A DNA stretch of 64,000 nt, from assembly GCF_014836845.1 (NCBI RefSeq), contig NZ_JACSQA010000009.1:37775-101774 (forward strand). Direction: 5' to 3'. Below the pieces are notes generated by a model that ran no database searches, was not told where the DNA came from, and saw nothing but the letters and a program-made list of their open reading frames with translations. This stretch comes from Ureibacillus galli. GTDB taxonomy: Bacteria > Bacillota > Bacilli > Bacillales_A > Planococcaceae. Numbering within the stretch: position 1 is the first letter of the stretch; each line of letters opens with the position of its first letter. The translations under genes were made by a program, and so were the position numbers. Of the stretch, positions 9,326-18,366 are shown in pieces.

Positions 9326-10651
9326 CTACTCTTGATTTTGATTTTTAGGACTTACATACAAATGAATATAGAGACCGATAATTGTTAAGATTAGTAAAGA
9401 ACCTAAGGCTACTCTACTAGCTAAAGTCCCATAGTCCTTTAGAAGTAATGTCACCGTACCATAAAGTGCAGGTCCGATAATTGAAGAAACCTTTCCTGAA
9501 AATGCAAATAACCCGAAAAATTGGCCCCGTTTATCTTCTGGTGACATCTCAATAATAAGCGTTCTAGATGTCACCCACATTGAACCAAGAGATACTCCAA
9601 ACATACTTCCTGCAACCCAAAACATCCACTGTGCCGTTGCAAAGACCGCTAAAAGAAGTGCAAGGGACATAATCACAGCAACAATGGTTATAGCACGTTT
9701 TGCCCCGATTGACTTTGTTATATAACCAAATACAAAGGAGCCAATAATTGTTGAAACGGTACTCACTAAATAGAGAATAATAAATTGGCCTGAAGTAAAA
9801 CCGACAATTGCCGTTGCATATATCGCCATCATCGCAATGGTTGTCGCAATTGCATCGTTTAAGAAAAAGTACGTAATCATAAATGTAAAGATTGATTTAT
9901 ACTTTTTCATTTCTTTAAACGTTTGATAGATTTCCTTATACCCTTCAATAAACTTAATCTTCTTCCTTTTTTCTTTTGGTATTGGCTTATCTTTTATAAA
10001 GATAAATAAAGGTAAAGAAAAAAGAAGATACATAATTGCTGTAGGAATAAAGGAACGGTGGAAATCGCCATCGTTTACTAATAAATAAACGAACAACCCA
10101 AAAATCGTTCCTAAATAGCCGATTGCTACACCAAATCCAGAAATAAGGGGCATCTCTTCTTTAGTTCCAAGATCCGCCATCATCGAATCATAAAATACTA
10201 AACTTGAATTAAAGAAAAATTTTGCTATAACGAAACTTATTACTACAAAAAATAGACTTAGTGGAATACCCGTAGAACTAATGCCAAAATTAATACTCGC
10301 CAAAATCCCCATCATAAAAGTAAAGAAGATGGAAATGGACGCAAACCAAGCAATAAATCTTTTTTTATAGCCCGTTTGATCAATCCACACTCCAAAAAGG
10401 GGTGAAAACACAACTAAAAAAAAGCTTGCTACTGCATTCGCATATGATATAAAAGTACTTGCAACTTGTTGTCTCACTTCATCTGTCCCTAATACTTCAT
10501 CCATGTAAAACGGAAAAAAAATTGTATTGATATTTGATGAAAAGATTGTATTAGCGAAATCATAGAAAGCCCAAGATAATATAGGTAGAGATAAATATAA
10601 GGCAATAGGACCTCTTGGTTTAGCGCTGTTATTATGATACGTTTTCCCCAA
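9326..10651 (-). CDS. MFS transporter, UMF1/Atg22-like family
   Basis: Polytopic membrane protein (441 aa, about 12 hydrophobic segments) opening with LSWAFYDFANTIFSSNI, the signature of the UMF1/Atg22 branch of the major facilitator superfamily. The substrate is unknown; yeast Atg22 exports amino acids from the vacuole, but this cannot be transferred here. The frame is open to 10687, but AGGAG stands eight bases before a TTG at 10651, which I take as the start. It lies 49 bp downstream of the ykwC-like gene on the same strand. Confidence 0.82.
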   Translation of the reverse strand: MGKTYHNNSAKPRGPIALYLSLPILSWAFYDFANTIFSSNINTIFFPFYMDEVLGTDEVRQQVASTFISYANAVASFFLVVFSPLFGVWIDQTGYKKRFIAWFASISIFFTFMMGILASINFGISSTGIPLSLFFVVISFVIAKFFFNSSLVFYDSMMADLGTKEEMPLISGFGVAIGYLGTIFGLFVYLLVNDGDFHRSFIPTAIMYLLFSLPLFIFIKDKPIPKEKRKKIKFIEGYKEIYQTFKEMKKYKSIFTFMITYFFLNDAIATTIAMMAIYATAIVGFTSGQFIILYLVSTVSTIIGSFVFGYITKSIGAKRAITIVAVIMSLALLLAVFATAQWMFWVAGSMFGVSLGSMWVTSRTLIIEMSPEDKRGQFFGLFAFSGKVSSIIGPALYGTVTLLLKDYGTLASRVALGSLLILTIIGLYIHLYVSPKNQNQE

Positions 10652-10700
10652 AGCACTCGCTCCTAAATGTATTTTGATACCCACCAAAAAACATTAATTT

Positions 10701-11579
10701 TTAATCTTCCACATAATACTTGATTAATGCTTGAGTCCCCTTCTCACCATACCCTTTTTCTAGTAAAGTGTTATAAAGCTGTTTTGACAGTTTGACCCCC
10801 GGTAAATCTAAATCCATTCTTTCTGCTTCTTCAATAGCAATCTTCATATCCTTAATAAAATGTTTCACATAAAATCCTGGTTCTAAATCGCCTTTAATCA
10901 TCCGTGGGCCTAAGTTACTTAAAGACCAAGATCCAGCGGCACCTGTAGAAATGGATTGGAGAACCTTCTCAATATCTAATCCAGCTTTTAAGGCATAGGC
11001 AATGGATTCGCAAACACCGATCATGTTTGTAGCAATTAATAATTGGTTACACATTTTCGTATGCTGTCCTGCACCAGGTCCTCCTTGATATACTATATTC
11101 GAACCAAATATTTGTAGAATCGGTAGCAACTCATCAAAGATTTCTTTATCTCCACCAACCATAATGGAAAGCGTTCCATTTTGTGCTCCAACGTCACCAC
11201 CCGATACAGGAGCATCCATACTGAAAATTCCCTTTTCTTTCGCCATTGTATATAATTTCTTTGCTAATGTCGGTTCGGATGTCGTCATATCGACTACAAT
11301 AGCGCCTTCTTTTGCTGCTTGTAATATTCCATCTTGCCCGCTATAAACTTCTTCCACATCAGAAGGGAAACCAACCATTGTAAAAATAATATCTTTCCCA
11401 GCTGCCGCTTCTTTTGGTGTAGACGCCCAATTTGCACCTAAATCAATTAAGTTGTTTGTTTTAGATTTTGTACGGGAGTATACTGTAACGTCAAAATTCG
11501 CTTTTAATAAATGTTTCACAATACTTGCTCCCATTACGCCTGTTCCGATAAATGCTATTTTTTTGTTATGTAACGTCAT
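10701..11579 (-). CDS. ykwC: Beta-hydroxyacid dehydrogenase (YkwC-like, 3-hydroxyisobutyrate dehydrogenase family)
   Basis: NAD(P)-dependent dehydrogenase of 292 residues. It has the Rossmann motif IGTGVMGASI (about 9-18), the substrate-binding DAPVSGGDVGAQNGTL and GAGQHTKMCNQ with the catalytic Lys, all typical of the HIBADH/tartronate semialdehyde reductase family. The true substrate is not determined. The second ATG (11579) is eight bases from AAGGAG and fits better than the first (11585), which is only two bases away. Confidence 0.85.
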   Translation of the reverse strand: MTLHNKKIAFIGTGVMGASIVKHLLKANFDVTVYSRTKSKTNNLIDLGANWASTPKEAAAGKDIIFTMVGFPSDVEEVYSGQDGILQAAKEGAIVVDMTTSEPTLAKKLYTMAKEKGIFSMDAPVSGGDVGAQNGTLSIMVGGDKEIFDELLPILQIFGSNIVYQGGPGAGQHTKMCNQLLIATNMIGVCESIAYALKAGLDIEKVLQSISTGAAGSWSLSNLGPRMIKGDLEPGFYVKHFIKDMKIAIEEAERMDLDLPGVKLSKQLYNTLLEKGYGEKGTQALIKYYVED

Positions 11580-11713
11580 TTCCATTACTCCTTTTTCCGC
11601 TGAAATAAAGCAACAATATTTTCCACTTTAATGTAGTTTAGCAAATAAACAAACTTTTGTAGAGATATAGCATAAAGAATTAAGGGGATTTTTACAAAAC
11701 AAAGAAAATAAAA

Positions 11714-11744
11714 AGAGAGCAGAAGATAATCTCTTCTGCTCTTA
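11714..11744 (-). terminator. Terminator after the Spo0E-like gene
   Basis: An 11-bp perfect stem (AGAGCAGAAGA with TCTTCTGCTCT) with a short loop, followed on the minus strand by TCTTTTTATTTTC. It lies about 90 bp beyond the stop of the small Spo0E-type gene. Confidence 0.8.
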
Positions 11745-11833
11745 AAGGGGGAAATGAGAATGTTGCTGTGTTCATTTATAATATATCCACTTATTTCATT
11801 CTTTAAACAATTACTCCAAAAAATTTTTATTTA

Positions 11834-12013
11834 TTATTGTACATAATAATAGTCATCGTTACTTTTAAAATCTTCATCTTCATACTGATTCATAAGCCGG
11901 TCTAATTCTTTACTCAACCGAATCGTTTTTGGGTTCTGTAGACCGTACTCAAGCCCAGATTTAATCATCATTTGTCTCTTCTTTTCCAGTTCTTTTAAAA
12001 GGTCTTTTCCCAA
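11834..12013 (-). CDS. Spo0E-like aspartyl-phosphate phosphatase (small)
   Basis: A 59-residue protein read from a TTG start at 12013 with AGGAGGAG seven bases upstream. It contains the Spo0E-family signature: LEYGLQNPKTIRLSKELDRL (about 21-40), where the S-x-E-L-D core is the phosphatase motif. Spo0E-type proteins dephosphorylate Spo0A-P and delay sporulation. It is flanked downstream by a strong terminator and has no neighbour in its transcript. Small size and non-ATG start make it easy to miss in automated calls. Target specificity (Spo0A or another regulator) is inferred. Confidence 0.8.
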   Translation of the reverse strand: MGKDLLKELEKKRQMMIKSGLEYGLQNPKTIRLSKELDRLMNQYEDEDFKSNDDYYYVQ

Positions 12014-12103
12014 GAAGACTCCTCCTAAAAAATAAAGATGATTATATTATAAAGTTTTCCAGTAAAATAAGGGAGGAAATCGGTTGACAAAGTTCGACAT
12101 GGT

Positions 12104-12295
12104 CTAGCTTCTAGGCACTTCTAAAAAAGTGAAGATTACATTTCCTCCCTGCTGTGCCTCTCCACGAAAATGTTTAAACATTTCATCTTTCACTAACACT
12201 TCCCGGAACTGTAAAAATTCTTCTTTTGATATCTCAACACTTTTCACTTCCCCTGATTTTAGTTGTTCAATCATTTTTTTATATTTTTCCATCAT
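12104..12295 (-). CDS. Conserved small protein of unknown function (63 aa)
   Basis: 63 residues, charged, soluble-looking, with helix-rich N-terminus (EKYKKMIEQLKSGEVKSVEI) and a KHFRGEAQQGGNVIF segment. AAAGGAAG lies upstream of two tandem ATG codons. It is divergent from ykvS. I do not recognise a characterised family and assign no function. Confidence 0.65.
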   Translation of the reverse strand: MMEKYKKMIEQLKSGEVKSVEISKEEFLQFREVLVKDEMFKHFRGEAQQGGNVIFTFLEVPRS

Positions 12296-12415
12296 AACTA
12301 CATACTTCCTTTATAAAAATTTAAATAAAATTAATTAATTATTCGAAAATGTATTTACTTTTTCCAGATTTTCATGCAAACTTTCTTAATATTAGTCAAT
12401 AAGGAGCTGACTCTT

Positions 12416-12607
12416 ATGAAAATAGCAGAAGTTGGAAATATTGTCGAGTTTAAAGAAGGATTACAAGGGGTCGTTGAGAAAGTTAACGAAAACTCTGTCA
12501 TTGTCGACTTAACGATTATGGATAATTTCCATGACCTCGATATGGAAGAAAAAACAGTAGTTAATCACAAGCGATACAAAATATTAAATCATCCAGGTGG
12601 TAATTAA
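12416..12607 (+). CDS. ykvS: YkvS-like DUF2187 protein
   Basis: A 63-residue KOW-like small protein. The core GNIVEFKEGLQGVVEKVNEN and SVIVDLTIM followed by TVVNHKRYKI closely resembles B. subtilis YkvS (DUF2187). The frame is open from 12374, but AAGGAG nine bases before the ATG at 12416 sets the start. Function is unknown; the fold suggests nucleic-acid or protein binding. A hairpin terminator follows at 12635. Confidence 0.82.
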   Translation: MKIAEVGNIVEFKEGLQGVVEKVNENSVIVDLTIMDNFHDLDMEEKTVVNHKRYKILNHPGGN

Positions 12608-12634
12608 TTGGCAGATCAGTATTTATATTAATTT

Positions 12635-12681
12635 AATTTCCCTTTTCATTTACTAAAAGATGATAGGGAAATTTTTTTTTG
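12635..12681 (+). terminator. Terminator after ykvS
   Basis: AATTTCCC and GGGAAATT form the outer stem, with CTTTT/AAAAG inside, followed by nine T residues on the plus strand. The CPBP gene therefore needs its own promoter. Confidence 0.8.
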
Positions 12682-12711
12682 TTAAAATAGTCAAAAGGAG
12701 GTCATTACCCA

Positions 12712-13323
12712 ATGAAAATATCAAAACAATTAGCTGGACTCCTTCTTTCTTTCATTTTCATTTATGTCATGCTATTTTTCACTTTTAAAGAAGCAAGTAT
12801 TTTTTGGTATCTTTATACCTTTACCCTTCTTGTAGGAATGGCCATAGCGATTTTAAATGGGAATTTTAAAGATGAACTTCCAACTTGGAAATATTTATTA
12901 TTTGGTATTGGATATAGCACTATTTTATACGGTATTGTCCGCCTTGGCTATCTAATCCTAACGAATTTAAATGGAAGCATAGAAAACAACGTTCAAAGTT
13001 TTTTAGAAACATACGGTCCAAACAATATCTGGCATTATCTTTTACTTATTTTCATAATTGTCGTAGGTGAAGAACTGTTTTGGCGTGGATATGTTCAACA
13101 ACAATTAAAAAAATGGGTTTCACCAAAAATAGCAGTTATTATTACTAGTATTTTATTTGCGTTATCCTTTAGTTTTAGTGGATTTTTCCCCGGTATTTTA
13201 GTAGCCCTATTAACGGGACTCGTTTGGGGTACGCTTTATGAGTGGAAAAAAAGTATGCCTCTTATTATCGTGTCCCATGAAGTATTCATTTTGTTATTGT
13301 TTATGATTTTACCTTTCTACTAA
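12712..13323 (+). CDS. CPBP-family intramembrane protein with altered second motif
   Basis: 203 residues with about six hydrophobic segments. The first CPBP (Abi/CAAX-protease-like) motif is intact: EELFWR at 120-125. The second motif, usually FxxxH, reads FALSF at 149-153, so the His is replaced by Phe; the third-motif His is present at 189 (VSHE). A related role in membrane protein processing is possible, but the change questions peptidase activity. The ATG is preceded by AAAAGGAGG ten bases upstream. Confidence 0.78.
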   Translation: MKISKQLAGLLLSFIFIYVMLFFTFKEASIFWYLYTFTLLVGMAIAILNGNFKDELPTWKYLLFGIGYSTILYGIVRLGYLILTNLNGSIENNVQSFLETYGPNNIWHYLLLIFIIVVGEELFWRGYVQQQLKKWVSPKIAVIITSILFALSFSFSGFFPGILVALLTGLVWGTLYEWKKSMPLIIVSHEVFILLLFMILPFY

Positions 13324-13421
13324 TCATAAAGTAAACTAAAACAGAAGTTTCGATGTTCACTATGATCACTTAACTTTTTACTATTTTACTATAATGATAT
13401 GGATGAATTTTATAACAAGTC

Positions 13422-13461
13422 AAAAGGAGTTGTCTCATGCTGAAATGAGACAACTCCTTTT
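13422..13461. terminator. Bidirectional terminator between the CPBP and MarR genes
   Basis: A perfect 17-bp inverted repeat (arms 13422-13438 and 13445-13461) around a GCTGAA loop, with an A-run before and a T-run after, so it can act in both directions. The stop codon of the MarR gene lies at the edge of the right arm. Confidence 0.9.
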
Positions 13462-13906
13462 AATATGATAAATCCTTTATAGATAATCCTAGTTTTTTCA
13501 ACAGCTCAATTGCCGTATCCTTTTCCTCAGTTGTGAGCACACTTAACAATTCATGTAAATTTTGCTCATGTTCAGGGAAAAGCTGTTTCATAAATTCTGA
13601 ACCCGCTTCTGTTATATCAGCAAAAGTAACACGGCGATCGGAAGGACAAGATACCCGTTGTAGATATCCTCTTTTTTCTAACTTATCAATAACATACGTG
13701 ATTGAACCACTTGCTAACAAAATTTTATTACCAATTTGTTGAAGGGGTTGACGTCCTTTATGATAAAGTAGTTCTAGAACGGCAAATTCAGTCGGATTTA
13801 AACCGTGCTGTTGGAAAAATTGATTCGTCACTTCGTTTATGGCTTTATTCGCTCGTGATAAAACTATATACAATTTAAGCGATTGCTTAATTTCATTTGT
13901 AGACAT
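13460..13906 (-). CDS. MarR-family repressor (MhqR/YkvE-like)
   Basis: 148-residue winged-helix regulator. The HTH lies around LQQIGNKILLASGSITYVIDKLEKRGYL (about 56-83) and the wing contains CPSDRRV with the conserved D-x-R. The best recalled match is the MhqR/YkvE group, which senses quinones and controls detoxification genes. A Cys in the wing (SCPSDRR) is a possible redox-sensitive residue. The promoter carries a palindrome suitable for autoregulation. Confidence 0.8.
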   Translation of the reverse strand: MSTNEIKQSLKLYIVLSRANKAINEVTNQFFQQHGLNPTEFAVLELLYHKGRQPLQQIGNKILLASGSITYVIDKLEKRGYLQRVSCPSDRRVTFADITEAGSEFMKQLFPEHEQNLHELLSVLTTEEKDTAIELLKKLGLSIKDLSY

Positions 13907-13922
13907 GACAAAACATCCTTTT

Positions 13923-13968
13923 TATCTAGATATACATGAATTATAGCGATAAAAAGAAAGTTTTGCAA
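13923..13968 (-). promoter_or_regulatory. Sigma-A promoter of the MarR gene with palindromic operator
   Basis: On the minus strand: -35 TTGCAA (13963-13968), 17-bp spacer, -10 TATAAT (13940-13945), then the perfect palindrome TATCTAGATA (13923-13932) at the expected transcription start. The half-site ATCT/AGAT resembles the reported MhqR operator half-sites. This placement would let the repressor block its own transcription. Confidence 0.65.
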
Positions 13969-13990
13969 AGCAAGTAACGGGTATTGTTTT

Positions 13991-15481
13991 TTAAACAACT
14001 GGTAATCGATCTAAGGTTTCATTTTCTAACCATACATCGATTATATTTTCTTCTTCTGTACAAATAATCTTCTCATCACAAATTGGTAATGAAATTTTAA
14101 AGGTTGTCCCTTTCCCAACGGAACTTTCTATTTTAATCGATCCATTATGTTCTTCAATCACTTTCTTTACTAAAGGTAGACCAAGACCTGTTCCTGTCGG
14201 CTTTGTTGTATAAAATGGTGTAAACAATTGATTGATTTCTGTATCTGTGAGACCTGGACCTTCATCAATTACAGAGACATCAATCCCATCATTATTTGTT
14301 TCAAGTTTAATAATAATAGTACCGCCATCTGTCATTACCTCTATAGCATTTTTCACTAAATTAATAAGCATCTGTTTTAGTCGCGTACTACTCCCTAAAA
14401 TGTTCAAACTATAATAATTATAGCTATCTATTTTCAACATAATATTGTTTTGCAGTGCGAATGGAATCATTAGTTCTACGACATCATGTACAACTTGAAA
14501 TACCGAAATTTGTTCATATTGGGTTTGTTTTGGTTTGGACAAATATAATATTTCATTTAAAATTTCATCCATTCTTTGTAATTCGGAATCCATGATGTTT
14601 AAATAACTCAAATTTTCATCGGAAGAGTTAATTTTAATTAACTCTAGAAAACCTTTTAGAGACGTGAGGGGATTGCGAATTTCATGGGCAATACTAGCAG
14701 CCATTTGTCCAATACTATCTTGACTTTCTTGTTGTTCAAGCTTCTGCTTTAATAACATCTTTTCTGTTTCATCTGTCATAGTTGTAACAACTATATTCAT
14801 TTTATAATTAAATTTACTGTCTAGTTTTAAATAAATATCTTCCCCGTGTTTATTCATACTTGAAACATGAACAGAAGCTCGTCCAGTGTTGAGAAGATTT
14901 GCGAAATATTGTAACTTGCTATATTCATAATCGTTTAGCATTTCAAAAATCATTTCGTGTTGTTTGTTAATGAGATGTTTTTTTCCACATTGGAAATACT
15001 CAAGTGCCATATCATTTGCATCCAAAATATATCCATTTTTATCAGATAAAATGATGCCATGGGATATATCATTAAACATCGAATAAATATCGAGGTTACT
15101 TTTTTGACTTACTAAAGTACGTTTTTCAGTCATTAAAGCAATTCTAGCAAAGACAAGGTTCTTCTGTTCGTGAAAATATCCCATTAATCGAATTTCTTTA
15201 AATTTGTTTTTTCCGATTTTTATATTTAAATTGCAAAAGCCACCTAATTCTTTCTGGATTTTCGACACAAAATCATTCCAGCGAGCCTTTGATAACTCGT
15301 CCATCGGTAATTCCTGTCTTATTGTAGGATCTATATTTAACAGTTGCGCTGCAAAGTCATTAATTGACTCAATCTGACAAGAAGTATTTAAAATAAGCAC
15401 TGGATCATTAACGGTTTTAAACAATTTCCTAAATATAGGTCTAACAGTTTTCACCATTTTGCATACACCAATCCCTTCCAT
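13991..15481 (-). CDS. PAS-domain sensor histidine kinase, sporulation KinE-like
   Basis: Soluble 496-residue kinase with no membrane segment. PAS-like regions lie at about 18-110 and 130-235, the phospho-acceptor H-box SIAHEIRNPLTSLKGFLELI at about 263-282, then HATPase boxes (N: LVKNAIE; G1: DEGPGL; G2: GTGLGL). This H-box type is shared by Bacillus sporulation kinases that feed the Spo0F phosphorelay. There is no response regulator next to it, as expected for an orphan phosphorelay kinase. The start is uncertain; an ATG at 15457 is the alternative. Confidence 0.83.
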   Translation of the reverse strand: MEGIGVCKMVKTVRPIFRKLFKTVNDPVLILNTSCQIESINDFAAQLLNIDPTIRQELPMDELSKARWNDFVSKIQKELGGFCNLNIKIGKNKFKEIRLMGYFHEQKNLVFARIALMTEKRTLVSQKSNLDIYSMFNDISHGIILSDKNGYILDANDMALEYFQCGKKHLINKQHEMIFEMLNDYEYSKLQYFANLLNTGRASVHVSSMNKHGEDIYLKLDSKFNYKMNIVVTTMTDETEKMLLKQKLEQQESQDSIGQMAASIAHEIRNPLTSLKGFLELIKINSSDENLSYLNIMDSELQRMDEILNEILYLSKPKQTQYEQISVFQVVHDVVELMIPFALQNNIMLKIDSYNYYSLNILGSSTRLKQMLINLVKNAIEVMTDGGTIIIKLETNNDGIDVSVIDEGPGLTDTEINQLFTPFYTTKPTGTGLGLPLVKKVIEEHNGSIKIESSVGKGTTFKISLPICDEKIICTEEENIIDVWLENETLDRLPVV

Positions 15482-15939
15482 TTGGAAAAATACTCTCTAA
15501 CACGCAATTCATTCATATCTATTCTATTAATTAGAAGTTCTATTTATGACTTCCTTTTTTTAATTTTACAAAATATTCTTAATATATATTTATAACAAAT
15601 TATTTCATACTTCATTTGGTAATAAAATGGGTAATGAATATCATTTTATTTAACTAACTAACGAAATAATATTAATTTTCCATTTTAATTTACAATATTT
15701 TGCTATCAATGTGTAATAAGTTCTATGTAAAATTTCCTTATCACAACAAAATGTAATCTCGAATTCCCCGTCCTTTATACCCAAATTCATTTGAATTTAA
15801 ACCACTATGGGCATAATTTTTATTTAATAAATATGTAGAAATAATAAATTCACTATATATATAGTATTTTTTTACAAAAAAATATAATTCCCTTAATGAA
15901 TTTTCATATCGATAATTACCGAAATGTAAAAGAAAAAAG
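15482..15939. other. A/T-rich intergenic region without a visible gene
   Basis: About 460 bp between the kinase and the GDPD gene. I see no open frame with a ribosome site and no structured RNA. It contains a short AT palindrome (ACTATATATATAGT near 15850) and presumably the kinase promoter. Confidence 0.5.
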
Positions 15940-15962
15940 CCTCATAAAATATTTATGAGACC
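15940..15962 (-). terminator. Terminator after the GDPD gene
   Basis: TCTCATAAA/TTTATGAGG hairpin with a three-base loop, followed by GCTTTTTTC on the minus strand, 33 bp after the stop. Confidence 0.7.
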
Positions 15963-15994
15963 TAATTTTCAACATTCTTATTTTATTTTTACCA

Positions 15995-16795
15995 TCAAGT
16001 TCCATAATCCTCTATTATGTTCATCAATGCTTTCGTTTCATTCATAAAGTCTGTAAAAACGCCATCCACATTTAATAACAAAGTATTCATCATTAAATCT
16101 TGTTCATTATCATGAAAGAACCATACATACACCTTTAATCCTTCTGAATGCATTCGATCAACAAACTCCTTATTAATTTGGTTTGCATTTGGTGCAATGG
16201 CCATAGCATATTGCTTAATGCGACTAACATCCAAATATTTGACATTGTCATTTAAAACCGTATATACAAGGGGAATGTTTTGATTGAGTTCCCTTATTTT
16301 TAATAAGCTTTTTTCAGAGAAAGAGCCAATCATTACTTGTTGTTGTAAACCATATTTATTAATTAACTGAATAAGTGGTTCTTCCATCTTCGCCTTGTAA
16401 TTGACGAGCCTCGTCTCAATATAATAATTTGTAGTATTTGCAAATTTAGTGAAGATTTCCTCCAAAGTTAAAATCTTTTCCTCATTTTTTAAGCTTAATT
16501 TTTTTATATCAGCTAATGTCTTCTCCGATACGTCTCCCGTCCCATTAGTTGTTCTGTCAACAGAATGATCATGTAACGCTACTAGATGTCCATCTTTTGT
16601 CATCCTTAAATCAATTTCAATATAATCAGCTTGTCTTTCTATGGCCACTTTATATGCTGTTTCGGAATGCTCGGGAGCTACATCATTCGCCCCACGATGA
16701 GCGATAATAAGAAAGTCATCTTGCGGTTGTGCCAACACAATCATTAAGGAACTAAAAGTGATGAAAAAAGTTAGAAAAGCGATTATTTTCTTCAT
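15995..16795 (-). CDS. Exported glycerophosphodiester phosphodiesterase
   Basis: 266 residues. A signal peptide (about 1-22, MKKIIAFLTFFITFSSLMIV) precedes a GDPD TIM-barrel: IAHRGANDVAPEHSE (about 31-45) with the catalytic HRG, EIDLRMTKDGHLVALHD with metal-binding Glu/Asp, and a second catalytic His in HD. It should cleave glycerophosphodiesters, such as lipid or teichoic-acid breakdown products, outside the membrane. No lipobox is seen, so it is secreted or retained by an uncleaved signal. It is a single-gene transcript with its own terminator. Confidence 0.88.
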   Translation of the reverse strand: MKKIIAFLTFFITFSSLMIVLAQPQDDFLIIAHRGANDVAPEHSETAYKVAIERQADYIEIDLRMTKDGHLVALHDHSVDRTTNGTGDVSEKTLADIKKLSLKNEEKILTLEEIFTKFANTTNYYIETRLVNYKAKMEEPLIQLINKYGLQQQVMIGSFSEKSLLKIRELNQNIPLVYTVLNDNVKYLDVSRIKQYAMAIAPNANQINKEFVDRMHSEGLKVYVWFFHDNEQDLMMNTLLLNVDGVFTDFMNETKALMNIIEDYGT

Positions 16796-16872
16796 ATGCT
16801 TATTTTATCTTAATTTAATTTGTTTCATGCTAAGTTTTAAATAATAAGGAAATGACAAATTAAAGCAAAAAA

Positions 16873-16893
16873 AGGTTAAACAATGTTTAACCT
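16873..16893 (-). terminator. Terminator after ktrD
   Basis: Perfect nine-bp stem AGGTTAAAC/GTTTAACCT with a three-base loop, followed on the minus strand by TTTTTTTG. Confidence 0.85.
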
Positions 16894-16916
16894 CTTTTAG
16901 AAGAAATATTCGTAAT

Positions 16917-18266
16917 TTATCCGATAATTACTCGTTCTTTCGGGTAACGGTAAGGAGCTTTCTCCGCTTTCCCTCCTAAAGTATATAAGAAGGAAATTAA
17001 ACCTACTCGACCGATAAACATTAAAATCATCATTACGAATTTCCCTTCCGTCGAAAGATGTTCCGTTATTCCAAGGGACATACCCGATGTTCCGAAGGCA
17101 GACGTAATTTCAAATATAATTTGGGTCGTTGTTGCTGCCGGTTCTGTAATTAACAAGATCATCGTTGCAATCATTACCATAAAGAATGCTAAAATAATCA
17201 CTGCATATGAACGGAAAATATCAATTAAATAAATTTCACGCCCAAATAATTGGATCTCTGTACGACCGTTCGCAAAATTGATTAAAAATAAAATCGCTAA
17301 CGCAAAAGTTGTCGTCCGAATACCACCTCCTACCGAACTAGGAGAGGATCCGATGAACATTAGAAAACTTAAGAAAATATCCGTTGCCTCACTAAATTGA
17401 GTAATATCAAATGTAGTCAATCCGCCTGATCTAGTTGAAATGGAATGGAACATAGCAGTAAATAATTTTTCATGCCAAGACATTCCTTTAAAGGATTGGA
17501 AAGATTCGATTATTAGAATGATGAACGAACCTGCCACAAATAAAATGCCATAAGTTAATGTTGTTATTTTTGTAAATAAACTAAATCTAAACGTTGGATC
17601 TTTACGGAACAAAAAGTTTTTCAATTCAATTAAAACTGGAAATCCGATGGCTCCAAGTACAATAAGAATCATTGTAATAAATTGAACAAAGTAATCCGAA
17701 TGGAACGGTCTTAAACTATCTCCCGTTATATCAAATCCACCGTTTGTTGTTGCAGAAATCGATGCAAACACTCCATGTTTAAACGCTTCATTCCACGTAT
17801 CAAAATATTGGTGATAATGAATCGATAAAATAAGTGCACCAATAGCTTCAATGATGAAAAGAATTTTTACGATTTCTTTTAATAATTGAACAACACCCGA
17901 TAAATTGTACTGATTGTAATCAATCATGATTAATTGTCTTTCGCGCATTCCAATTCTTTTACCTGTAATAATCCATAAAAAAGTACCTAGCGACATAATA
18001 CCAATGGCACCAAGTTGAAGTATTATTAATAATATAACCATTCCAAAAGGAGTAAAAGTCGATGCTATATCAAATACTGTTAATCCTGTCACACTTACTG
18101 CACTAACAGCTGTAAATAACGTATCGACAAGAGAAATTTCAACATGATCTTGGTATACTGCTGGTATTCTCAATAATAAGAAAGAGGATGCAATGGCTAT
18201 AAAATAATAAGTTACAAGTAGTTGAAATGGTGTGATAATTCGTGTCTTTTTTCTATATCGGACCAC
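16917..18266 (-). CDS. ktrD: Ktr-type potassium uptake membrane subunit
   Basis: TrkH/KtrB superfamily channel-like subunit, 449 residues, the length of B. subtilis KtrD (YkrM). It shows the repeated M1-P-M2 design with selectivity-filter-like loops: SVTGLTVFD, TTNGGFDITG, STRSGGLTTFD and FGTSGMSLGI. It would import K+ with a cytoplasmic KtrA/KtrC RCK partner encoded elsewhere. The start is GTG at 18266 after GAGGCG. Neighbourhood with a KinE-like kinase parallels ykrM-ykrQ, hence KtrD rather than KtrB, but this choice is not certain. Confidence 0.85.
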   Translation of the reverse strand: MVRYRKKTRIITPFQLLVTYYFIAIASSFLLLRIPAVYQDHVEISLVDTLFTAVSAVSVTGLTVFDIASTFTPFGMVILLIILQLGAIGIMSLGTFLWIITGKRIGMRERQLIMIDYNQYNLSGVVQLLKEIVKILFIIEAIGALILSIHYHQYFDTWNEAFKHGVFASISATTNGGFDITGDSLRPFHSDYFVQFITMILIVLGAIGFPVLIELKNFLFRKDPTFRFSLFTKITTLTYGILFVAGSFIILIIESFQSFKGMSWHEKLFTAMFHSISTRSGGLTTFDITQFSEATDIFLSFLMFIGSSPSSVGGGIRTTTFALAILFLINFANGRTEIQLFGREIYLIDIFRSYAVIILAFFMVMIATMILLITEPAATTTQIIFEITSAFGTSGMSLGITEHLSTEGKFVMMILMFIGRVGLISFLYTLGGKAEKAPYRYPKERVIIG

Positions 18267-18333
18267 TTAATTCGCCTCTTTATTCATTAAGTTCTAGTTA
18301 CACTAGTATAATGAATATCTTACTAAAAAGAAA

Positions 18334-18357
18334 GAGGGACAGTCATGACTGTCCCTC
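18334..18357 (-). terminator. Terminator after the TerC gene
   Basis: Perfect 11-bp stem (GAGGGACAGTC with GACTGTCCCTC) and a two-base loop, followed by TTTCTTTTTAG on the minus strand. It lies between the TerC gene and ktrD. Confidence 0.85.
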
Positions 18358-18366
18358 AAGTTTCCT

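Noticed and set aside
13430..13440. Apparent ribosome site plus ATG (GGAGTTGTCTCATG)
   Set aside because: It is part of the left arm of the perfect bidirectional terminator and opens only two codons before a stop.
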